Of a stretch of DNA of 20,084 bases, positions 9,906 through 18,010 are shown piece by piece. The DNA lies in contig JBAZXZ010000009.1 in assembly GCA_041659565.1 (NCBI GenBank), forward strand, positions 1 to 20,084, given 5' to 3'. The notes below the pieces were generated by a model, which saw only the letters and a list, made by a program, of their open reading frames with translations, was not told the origin of the DNA and did no database searches. The position numbers and the translations under genes were made by a program. This stretch comes from Altimarinus sp041659565 (lineage in GTDB: Bacteria > Patescibacteriota > Gracilibacteria > BD1-5 > UBA6164). Every line of letters starts with the position of its first letter. The first letter of the stretch is position 1.

Positions 9906-9939
9906 AAAAAAACTTTTTTTTGCAAAAAAAAGTTTTTTT
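9906..9939. repeat. 34-bp perfect palindrome in the gnd-ftsH divergent region
   Basis: The sequence has the form A7-C-T8-GC-A8-G-T7, a perfect palindrome centred on GC at 9922-9923; each half is itself almost self-complementary. It lies between two divergent genes, so it is not placed like a simple terminator, although a transcript from either side would form a hairpin followed by T. An operator or DNA-structure site for ftsH or gnd is possible. Confidence 0.75.
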
Positions 9940-9981
9940 AATAAAATAAGTTAACTTTAAATACTAATAAATAACAGAAAA

Positions 9982-11847
9982 ATGGCTGAAAAGAAAAATG
10001 CAAAAAAATCTCAAAAAAAACAAAATAATTATAAATCTATACTAGTACTTGTATTTTTAGCTTTAATCTTGGCTAGTTTGGTTTCATATATGAAACAATG
10101 ACAAACATATCAAGATACTACAATCTCTTTAAATGTATTGGAAAAAAAATTTAATTCTGGTGCTTATAAAGAGATACTGATAGATTGAAATAAAGCTATA
10201 GCAACACTTTCATGAGCAAGTGCATTTGTAAATTGAGTAGAAAAAATAAACAGAGATATAATTATATTACCAGCAACTGATTCTCTAAAAGATTTGTGAC
10301 TTAATAATTCTAAAATCTCTACAAATGTAATAGTTAAAGATAATTCAAGTGATAAATTTTGGTCTGAAATGCTTCCAACTATTTTAGCTTTTGTATTATT
10401 TTTTATAATTGCTTTGTTTTTGATAAATAGAATGTGATGAATGGCTAATAATGCAATGACTTTTGGTAAATCAAGAGCAAGACTTTATGATAAAGAAAAA
10501 GATAAGATAATGTTCAAAGATGTAGCTTGAGCTGATGAAGAAAAAGAAGAATTACAAGAAGTAATTGAATTTTTAAAAAATCCTAAAAAGTTTAAAGATT
10601 TATGAGCAAAAATACCAAGAGGTATACTTCTTGTAGGTCCTCCAGGTACAGGTAAAACTATGCTTGCAAGAGCAGTAGCTTGAGAAAGTGATGTTCCATT
10701 TTTAAGTATTTCTTGAAGTGAATTTGTTGAGATGTTTGTTTGAGTTTGAGCAAGTAGAGTAAGAGATTTGTTTGTTAATGCTAAAAAAATGGCTCCAGCA
10801 ATTATCTTTATAGATGAGATAGATGCAATAGGTAAAAAAAGATGACCAGGAAATTGAGGGGGACATGATGAGAGAGAACAAACTTTAAATCAGATTTTGA
10901 CTGAGATGGATTGATTTGATAATGATACAAATATAATAGTTATTTGAGCAACAAATAGAGCAGATGTACTTGATAAAGCACTACTTAGACCAGGTAGATT
11001 TGATAGAAAAATCACAGTTAGACTTCCAAATTTAAATGATAGAGAATGAATACTTAAAGTTCATACAGTAGATAAGAAACTAGCAAAAGATGTAGATTTG
11101 AGATCACTTGCTTCTTCAACAGTTTGATTTTCTTGAGCTGATTTAGGTAATCTAATTAATGAAGCTGCTATAATAACAGCAAGGAATAATGAAAAAATTA
11201 TAAGTGATAAAAGAGTTCAAGAAGCATTTGAGAGAATTGTTATGTGACTTAGAAAAAAATCACTTGTAATGAATGAAAAAGAAAGAGAAATAACAGCTTA
11301 CCATGAGATTGGTCATGCTTTGGTTTGAAAACTTTTACCAAATATTGATCCAGTTCACAAGATAAGTATAACTCCTAGGTGATGAGCTTTATGAGTAACT
11401 TGGTTTTTACCAGAAAGAGATGAGGTTTTGACATCAAAATCTAAATTTTTGGATGAACTTGCTACTTTATTTGGGGGAAGAGCTGCTGAAGAAATATTTT
11501 TTGGTAAAGAAAATATAACAACTTGAGCATCAAATGATATAGAAAAAGCAACTGACATCGCTCGTTCTATGGTAACTAGATATGGTATGTATGATGATAT
11601 AGGTAAAGAAAATTTTGCTTGAGATATGATTTCTGATAATCATCTTTGAGTTGAAACAGATAGGCCATTTTTAAGTGATAAAACACAAGAAATAATAGAT
11701 AAAAGAGTAAAAGAAATACTTGATGGTGCATACACTAAAGCAATAGAAATGATTAATAAAAATAAAGATTTACATATAAAAATCGCAAAAAAATTGCTAG
11801 AAATAGAAGAAATAAACAAAGAAGAATTTGATACTTATTTTGCTTAA
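9982..11847 (+). CDS. ftsH: ATP-dependent zinc metalloprotease FtsH
   Basis: 621 residues with TGA as Gly. This membrane-anchored hexameric AAA+ protease degrades misfolded membrane and selected cytosolic proteins. It has a basic N-terminus, TM1 at about 20-37, an extracytoplasmic segment, and TM2 at about 130-150. AAA motifs are Walker A GPPGTGKT (219-226), pore loop FVGVG (252-256, both Gly TGA), Walker B IIFIDEID (274-281) and the SRH region ATNRADVLDKALLRPGRFDR. The protease domain has HEIGH (441-445), where HEAGH is usual; the HExxH ligands are kept. The third zinc ligand is probably Asp519 in GASNDIEKAT. The length is typical. The start follows an A-rich leader without a Shine-Dalgarno sequence. 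It probably forms a single-gene unit, because a hairpin terminator follows at 11871. Confidence 0.97.
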
Positions 11848-11870
11848 TAATAATTGAACTTATAGATAAT

Positions 11871-11897
11871 TTCCTCAGATTTACTGGGGATTTTTTT
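11871..11897 (+). terminator. Rho-independent terminator after ftsH
   Basis: TCCTCA pairs with TGGGGA (one G-U pair) around the loop GATTTAC, followed directly by seven T. It lies 24 bases after the ftsH stop. Confidence 0.75.
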
Positions 11898-11913
11898 ATT
11901 GAAAAAATATTTA

Positions 11914-11940
11914 TTGACATATCGAAAAATTATATATAAT
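11914..11940 (+). promoter_or_regulatory. Probable promoter of the 967-residue protein gene
   Basis: A perfect TTGACA (11914-11919) and a perfect TATAAT (11935-11940) are separated by 15 bases, between the ftsH terminator and the ATG at 11974. A second TTGACA at 11945 has no well-spaced -10. The 15-base spacing is short but both hexamers are exact. Confidence 0.5.
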
Positions 11941-11973
11941 TAATTTGACAATTATATATATAATTTTATTACT

Positions 11974-14877
11974 ATGAAATCAATAGATCAAATAGAAAGT
12001 GAACCTGGGATTGAATTAAAATGAACTTATGATTGAGTTTGAATAATGAAAATATGAGAAAAGACTTTTTTAACAAATCTAGATGAAAACTGACAACCTT
12101 TTATGTTAAATTGAGAACCTTTACTCATAGATATTGAGGAATGAAAAAATGTTGCAACAATTATCAATACTTGAATAATTAATTTAGTTAATAATAAAGG
12201 TCCACATAATGAGGATTTAAAGATTGATTCTGAATGCGCTACAAGATTCAAAATAATAGTTAAAAATAATAAACCACTTATAGTTGCTAGTTCAAATGGT
12301 AATGAATTTTTAGTTTTACCCATTATTGTAAATAAACATCTCGTATTATCAAATAGTGATATTTCTCATGTAGTTGATAGAACACTTGAACAAATTGAAA
12401 CAGATGTATATGTAAGTGAAAAAAATAATGATTTTGCTGTATGATTAAATATAAATGATTGAAAGTATTATTTGTACTTAAAAAATGAAAATGGATACGA
12501 AAAAGTAGATTTAACTAGTATAAATAAAGAAAATATATTTCTAGAATCACTAGATGTACCTTCTAAAGATACAATGAGTGTTATCTGAGATAGAATAGTA
12601 GCTTTTGATGATGAAAAAAAAGTATTTTATGAGATAGTAATTCCTTTTGATTATATAAATGGGAGCTTTGGTATATGAGAATATACAGTTTCAGCAACTT
12701 CAAATCGAGAAATATTTGGTTTTACAGCATCAAGAGAAAATCCAAAAGAACCAAATATACTTGATTTAAATGGTACTAAACTATTGTTGAGTGATAAAAA
12801 TCAAACTTTAGATGAAAAATGAAATAAATTTTATACTATAATTCCTTGAGTTAAAAAATCACAAAAAAATATGATATATCTTGATGATTTTTTTGAAATA
12901 GAATGAGTTGAATTTTATAGATTTTGAATAAATGATAAAAAAACATTTACAGATTGAAAAGATGTTTATAAGCTTGAATGTGATACAGAATGAAAAGTTA
13001 AATTAGTAAATTTTGAATGAAAAGAATATCCATATAAGATATCAGATAGTTATAATTCATATTGATTAAGAAACTATACAGAAGTATTAGATAATAGTTG
13101 ATGAAAAAGAGAATTAATTCCTGCAATTAAAAAAACTATAGTTGAAGTAAATGAATGAAAAGAAGAAAGTAAAGAAATATATGAGAGATTAAAATTGGAT
13201 GATGAACAGAAGAATTTAAATATAGTTTGAATTTCTGATGAGCACTGAATTGTCTGTCTTGCAAGTGATATAACTAATACATCTAAATTTAGATTTTATA
13301 GAATAAATCCTGATAATACTTTGACTTATGTGTTTTCAAATAATTATGAGATACATTTTGATAAAGAAAAAAAATCAGTTGAAGTAAAAGAAAGTTTTGG
13401 AGATAAATGAAATTTGGAGGGATTTTATGAATTAGTTAGAAAACCAAATTCATCAAGTATTTTGGATCCAATATTAATAGATTGAAAAGAGTATTATTTG
13501 GTAAAAACAGAAAATTGAAAAACTAGATATATAAAGGTTAATTCAAACAAAAATTGATTTGAATTTTCTATATGAGAATTTGAAGTTGATTATAAAGATT
13601 TATTACCTTTACAATCTCAATCATTTGAATTTAATTCTAAAACAATTTATTTAATAGAAAATTGAATAGTTGTTATATGAGAAAAAAAATATCAACTTTG
13701 TGATACAAATTGAGAAAATACTGATAATCCTGAGAATTCTATTACCCTAGTTGGAAATATTAGAGTGTTATTATTAAAAATTTTTAATGATTCACTTTGA
13801 AATATTTATTGATATGCTGAATGAGATGAGATAAGCGAAATAAATAATGATGATATTAGATTTAGTGAGACTGACAGTATTAACTCTCATATGTATCATT
13901 GTCACTCTTGAATAAAAAAAATAAATATTTGATGAAAAGAATGTATTTGTTTATGTTATTATAGAGAACAAAATGCTATTTCAATAGCTGAAGATAAAGA
14001 GTGAAAAATAAATGGAAGATATTTATACTGAAAAGTAAGTGAATGATCTGAAGAGAATAAAATTATAGAATGAGAAGAATATGAATGTAATTGAAAACCA
14101 GTTTGTGTAACTGAATTGCTAAGAGATAAATATGTAAAGTGAGAAGACTGAAATATATATTATATTAAATGACAATGAAAAGAGTTAAAAATGCTTACAT
14201 TGCCTGATAACACTGAAATATGAAATCCAATTTATTGTCAACCAAAAAATTATTATAATCCAGTATATTTAAAAACATCAAAATGAGAAGCTGTAAAATT
14301 AAAATGACAGGAAAATTTATATTATACTCATAAAGAAACACATAAACAAAAAATCACAATAAATTGAGTAAATTATGCAATTTATACATTTTTTAATACA
14401 AGTGCGAATAGACTTGAACAATTCAAAAAAGTATGAGAAGAGTATCAACCATTTGGTTTATGATGAACAAAAAATGTATTATTGATTGATAATTATTTAT
14501 ATATTTGGTTACCTCATGAAAAAGAACCTAGACAAATAAATAGTTACAATTGAATAATACAAGCAACAACAAAATATAATGAAAAAATTATCTTTGGTAA
14601 TGGAGACAATAATGCAAAATTTAGGTATGGAATAAATGGAGTGAGTTGAGATTATATTGTATATGCAGTAAAAAAAGTTTGAAATAATTATTTTGCAGTT
14701 TCTTGCAAAGAAAAGTGATATAAAGTAAGCATTGATAATAATTGAGATATAAAATTAGACTGAATTATGTATGATGAAAAAAAGATAGAAGCACTTTATA
14801 AAATAATGACAAATGATATCTGAGTACCCGAAACTGTGTCATGAGTAACTGGTGAAGTTGAGGGGATTATTAAATAA
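11974..14877 (+). CDS. Large uncharacterised protein, 967 residues
   Basis: One open frame with TGA as Gly and a TAA stop; very many Gly are TGA, so under the standard code this region looks non-coding. I recognise no family. There is no signal peptide and no convincing membrane segment, so it is probably cytoplasmic, or exported by a route not visible here. It is rich in Lys, Glu, Asn, Tyr and Gly, with many short beta-like stretches. A loose motif recurs: DGKYYLYLKNENG (162-174), DGKEYYLVKTENG (503-515), EDGNIYYIKGQG (724-735), suggesting an all-beta protein with repeated strand-turn-strand units, perhaps propeller-like. Residues 639-661 hold a His/Cys cluster (H639, H642, C643, H644, C657, C659, C661) that could bind metal. 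It has its own promoter-like sequence and is followed by a hairpin. Function unknown. Confidence 0.88.
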
Positions 14878-14922
14878 AGTTACAAATAGGAAAAGAATGG
14901 TAATGTTTTTTAAAAAATAAAA

Positions 14923-14952
14923 TTGACTTTTGTACAAATAAACTTATATATT
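14923..14952 (+). promoter_or_regulatory. Possible promoter of the 101-residue protein gene
   Basis: TTGACT (14923-14928) and TATATT (14947-14952) are separated by 18 bases, 32 bases before the ATG at 14985. The -10 lies inside the hairpin at 14936-14969, so the signals of the upstream gene's end and this gene's start may overlap. Confidence 0.35.
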
Positions 14953-14972
14953 TATATATAAGTTTATTTTTT
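14936..14972 (+). terminator. A+T-only hairpin after the 967-residue protein gene
   Basis: A perfect 15-bp inverted repeat, AAATAAACTTATATA at 14936-14950 and its complement at 14955-14969, with loop TTTA and a T run after it. The stem has only one G-C pair, so it is weak for its length. It may be a terminator, or an operator overlapping the next promoter. Confidence 0.5.
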
Positions 14973-14984
14973 AATTAAATATTT

Positions 14985-15290
14985 ATGGAATTAATGTTAG
15001 ATTGATTGGATGGTACAGAAAAAAAAGAAATAGAACAAAGAGTTATGGCTATGGACTTAAATGGAGTACCTGAATCAATGATAAATTGAATCGTAGAAGA
15101 TATAATTTCATGAGATATTCCACCTGAAATAAGTGAAACAAAAAAAAGCAGTAAGATGGATACATTGGATAAATTTATGGCTATAAGTGAAGAAAATAAA
15201 AAATATGTAGAAGATTTGATTTTTAGAAAATTTTCACCACAAGAGATTGTTGAAACTATAAAAAAAGATGAAAATGTATCTATTAATTAG
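14985..15290 (+). CDS. Hypothetical protein, 101 residues
   Basis: Open frame with TGA as Gly, TAG stop. The composition is acidic and helical with many Met, Glu and Lys. There is no signal peptide, membrane segment or Cys. The N-terminal half contains MAMDLNGVPESMINGIVEDI and the C-terminal half EDLIFRKFSPQEIVETIKKD, which resemble two related helix-turn-helix-like units (a short helix, then S/P-x-E/S-x-I). I do not recognise the family. It is bounded by a promoter-like hairpin upstream and a strong terminator downstream, so it is probably its own transcription unit. Confidence 0.75.
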
Positions 15291-15304
15291 TTTTTGGCTA
15301 TTTT

Positions 15305-15336
15305 AAAACTACTAGAATATTTCTAGTAGTTTTTTT
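15305..15336 (+). terminator. Strong Rho-independent terminator
   Basis: A perfect 13-bp stem, AAAACTACTAGAA at 15305-15317 with its complement at 15321-15333, a three-base loop, and a T run extending to 15336. It starts 15 bases after the hypothetical gene's stop. Confidence 0.88.
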
Positions 15337-15408
15337 ATTTTAAACTAGATTTTTTTTGTTTTTTCCTTAAATTATATATAAATATATTATTTAAAATAAC
15401 AAATACAA

Positions 15409-15999
15409 ATGAGTGAATTAATAAATTATATAATGCAATTAGCAGGAAGTTTAGATTATACAAGTATATTTTTTTTGATGGCTTTAGAATCAAGCATATT
15501 TCCAGTTCCATCTGAAGCTGTTATGATTCCAGCTTGATATCTAGTACAAACTTGAGAATTAAACCTAATTATTACAATTTTAATTTGAACATTATGAAGT
15601 TTACTTTGAGCTATTATAAATTATTTTATTTTATGACAATTTATATGAAAACCATTTTTACTTAAGTATTGAAAATACATTTTAATCTCACATAAAAAGT
15701 ACCACAAAGCAGAAGATTTGTTTCTAAGAAATGATAAATTATATACTTTTTTAGGTAGATTATTACCAGTTATTAGACATCTTATATCTATTCCTGCTTG
15801 AGTATTTAAAATGAATTTCTTTTATTTTTGTGTTATAACATCTCTTTGAGCAGCTTTATGGTGTAGCATATTGGTATGATTTTGATATTTCTTTTGACAA
15901 TGAGTTTTGGATATATTTCATAAATATACTTCAGAAGCAAATATAATCATATGAATTTTAGTTGTAATATTTACTATATATTTTATAAAGAAAAAATAA
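15409..15999 (+). CDS. DedA-family membrane protein
   Basis: 196 residues with TGA as Gly. It is an integral membrane protein of the DedA/SNARE-associated family; members are polytopic transporters or flippases that affect envelope homeostasis, and some flip undecaprenyl phosphate. The family signature near the N-terminus is ESSIFPVPSEAVMIPAGYL (27-45), with Glu27, Pro32, Pro34, Ser35 and Glu36. The second is GRLLPVIRHLISIPAG (116-131), with Arg117 and Arg123. Hydrophobic helices lie at about 20-45, 50-75, 125-160 and 172-193. The length is typical (~200). With a murD gene nearby, a role in lipid-carrier recycling for peptidoglycan is plausible but not shown. No Shine-Dalgarno sequence. Confidence 0.92.
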
Positions 16000-16093
16000 A
16001 TAATAATATGTAAGAATTAGATGAAAAGTGTTTGGTCGATGAAAAAAATAATAAAAAATATTTTAATTTTATAATTTAATTTGTAATTATTAT

Positions 16094-16140
16094 TTGAATA
16101 TGATATTATCTTAACCATAAAATAAATAATAAAATATAAT
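16094..16140 (+). promoter_or_regulatory. Possible promoter region of the Nudix-murD pair
   Basis: Two candidates overlap: TTGAAT (16094) with TAAAAT (16118), spacing 18; and TTAACC (16111) with a perfect TATAAT (16135-16140), spacing 18. The second would start transcription only a few bases before the ATG at 16151, that is, an almost leaderless mRNA. The rest of the DedA-Nudix gap (16000-16150) holds nothing else I can name. Confidence 0.35.
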
Positions 16141-16150
16141 TAAAATATTA

Positions 16151-16603
16151 ATGAATGAAATGAAAGATGTTAATGATATAAATGAGGCTAGAGAATTAGT
16201 AGAAGTAGTTATTAAAGATGAAGATAATAAAATTTATGTAGAAATTTGTTTTACTTGATCAAAAATTAAATTATTCTGATGATTAAAAAACGAAAATGAA
16301 GATCCAATTGATACTGCAATTAGAGAGTTATATGAATCATATTGAATTAAATTCACTAAAGATAATTTAAATTTAATAGAAATAACAAAAGATCCAGAAG
16401 GAAATTATCATTGAGTTGAAATATTCTATTTATATAGTTTATCTGTATCTAATGATATATTGGATATTATCTTAAACATTTCTAAAGATTCTAATAATCC
16501 TGGTATAGTAACTGATTATGAATCTTTAGAAAAGCAAAATATATTAAAATTTGCTATTGAAAAAGGGAAGTTTTTATCTAAAATTAAAAAAGCATTAGAA
16601 TAA
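16151..16603 (+). CDS. Nudix hydrolase-like protein with altered Nudix box
   Basis: 150 residues with TGA as Gly, TAA stop. The Nudix family hydrolyses nucleoside diphosphates linked to another moiety, using metal held by the Nudix box (G-x5-E-x7-R-E-U-x-E-E-x-G-U). Here Gly44, Glu50, Arg58, Glu59, Leu60, Glu62, Gly65 and Ile66 match exactly in position, but the second Glu of the E-E pair is Ser63. That Glu is a metal ligand in well-studied members, so activity may be changed or lost. Spacing and flanking strands otherwise fit the fold, including YHGVEIFYLY as the usual mid-domain strand. The gene sits 14 bases before murD and is probably cotranscribed with it. The substrate cannot be told from sequence. 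Confidence 0.8.
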
Positions 16604-16617
16604 AAAAATAAAGATAT

Positions 16618-17928
16618 ATGAATTTACAAGAATTAAAAAGTAAAAAAATAGCAATTTTATGATTTGGAAGAGAATGAAAATCAACTCTTTCTTTTTTGCA
16701 AAGTATTTGATGTGAAAATATAACAGTGCTGGATAGAGTACAGAATGCAGAATACAGAATGCAGGATTTTCAAAATATTAATTTCATCACTTGAGAACAT
16801 TATCTTGATAATCTAGAGATTTACGATTATATATTCAAAAGTCCATGAATTAGTCCATATACAAATAATTTATTGAAATATAAAAATAAATTATGGTCTC
16901 AAACAAAACTTTTTTTCGAACTTTATAAATGAAAAATAATCACAGTAACTCAAACAAAATGAAAATCAACAACAGCCACTTTGGTTTACGAATTACTAAA
17001 CAATGCAGGGTATAATGTAAAACTAGTATGAAATATCTGAAATCCAGTACTTGATGAAATTGATTTAAATTTTTCTTACGATTTTATTGTTTATGAATTA
17101 TCAAGTTATATGCTTGAAGATCTTGATAATCATCATAGTTTTATAAGTATTTTATGAAATATTTTTGAAGATCATCTCGATTGGCATCAAGGCTTTGAAA
17201 ATTATAAAAAAGCCAAACTAAATATATTAAATAATTCAGAAAATTCACTTATTTGAGAGGATTTATCAAAGGAAATTATAGAATTATTACAAAATAAAAA
17301 TTATAAAACCTTTTGATTAAATAATTCTTACTACTCTCATAAATGAAACGATTTTTATATAAATTGAAAATCTATAGACACTGAAATTAATCCAATTATT
17401 CCTTGAGAACACAATCTTACAAATATTTGTGCTATACTTTGAGTTTGTAATATTTTGAATATTCAATATGAAACCTTTCAAAAAACAATAAATAGTTTTT
17501 CTTGACTTCCTCATAGACTGCAAAATATCTGAACTTATAAATGAATTATTTTTATAGATGATGCTATTTCAACAACTCCAGAAAGTACAATTGAATGAAT
17601 AAGATCTTTTAATCAAAATATTTGAACGATTTTTCTATGATGAAGTGATAGATGATATAAGTTTGAAAAATTAATCAGTGAATTAGAAAATAAGAAAATT
17701 TTCAATATAGTTTTATTCCCAGATAGTTGAAATAGAATAAAATTATTACTTGATGAGAGATTTAAAATACTTGAAACAAAAAGTATGCAAGAAGCAGTAG
17801 AATTTGCTTTTAAAAATACAAAAGAATGAGAAATTTGTTTACTTTCAACAGCTTCACCAAGTTATAGTCTATGGAAGAATTTTGAAGAGAAGTGAGATGA
17901 ATTTAAAAAGAAAATTATGTCATTGTAG
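16618..17928 (+). CDS. murD: UDP-N-acetylmuramoylalanine--D-glutamate ligase (MurD-type)
   Basis: 436 residues with TGA as Gly. It adds D-Glu to UDP-MurNAc-L-Ala in cytosolic peptidoglycan precursor synthesis. The N-terminal Rossmann domain begins KIAILGFGREGKST. The ATP loop is TVTQTKGKSTT (109-119), where TGTNGKSTT is usual. Next come VYELSSYML (family ElSSfqL), GNIFEDHLDWH (family NI.pDHLDrH) and YKKAKLNI with the probable carbamylated Lys. The C-terminal domain has SGLPHRLQ, DDAISTTP and LLSTASPSYSLWKNFEEKGD, close to MurD's LLSPACASFDMFKNFEERG. The length is typical. A 14-bp tandem repeat lies near codons 41-50. The last codons and the TAG stop lie inside a palindromic element. MurD is the best fit; another Mur ligase subclass is less likely. 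Confidence 0.92.
16739..16766 (+). repeat. 14-bp direct tandem repeat inside murD
   Basis: TACAGAATGCAGAA is followed by TACAGAATGCAGGA, two units differing at one base, encoding the VQNAEYRMQD segment just after the first Rossmann strands. The G+C content is higher than its surroundings. It may be a remnant of a small inserted repeat. Confidence 0.6.
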
Positions 17929-18010
17929 AACAAAGTGAAGAATCCCTTAAATTTATTTTTACTGATTTTATAATGTTAAAGTTCATTCTTCGCTATCGCT
18001 CAGAATGACA
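17918..18010. repeat. Palindromic dispersed element, copy E4, at the murD/MFS convergent junction
   Basis: About 93 bp. The left arm is diverged: TGTCATTG at the start, then GTGAAGAATCCCTTAAAT. The right arm is better kept: the complement of TGTCATTCTGAGCGATAGCG then AAGAATGAAC. The middle keeps the pattern TTTTACTGATTTTATAATGT seen in the other copies. It holds the TAG stop of murD (17926-17928) and, on the other strand, the TAA stop of the MFS-like gene (17968-17970). It may serve as a two-way terminator. Confidence 0.85.

Noticed and set aside
9982..11847. TGA as tryptophan (table 4) or selenocysteine
   Set aside because: Conserved Gly positions in FtsH and the dehydrogenases carry TGA, while Trp positions carry TGG. 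The number of TGAs is far too high for selenocysteine.
16021..16074. Tiny frame starting ATGAAAAGTGTTTGG in the DedA-Nudix gap
   Set aside because: It is only 17 codons, without supporting start or family signals, in very A+T-rich DNA.
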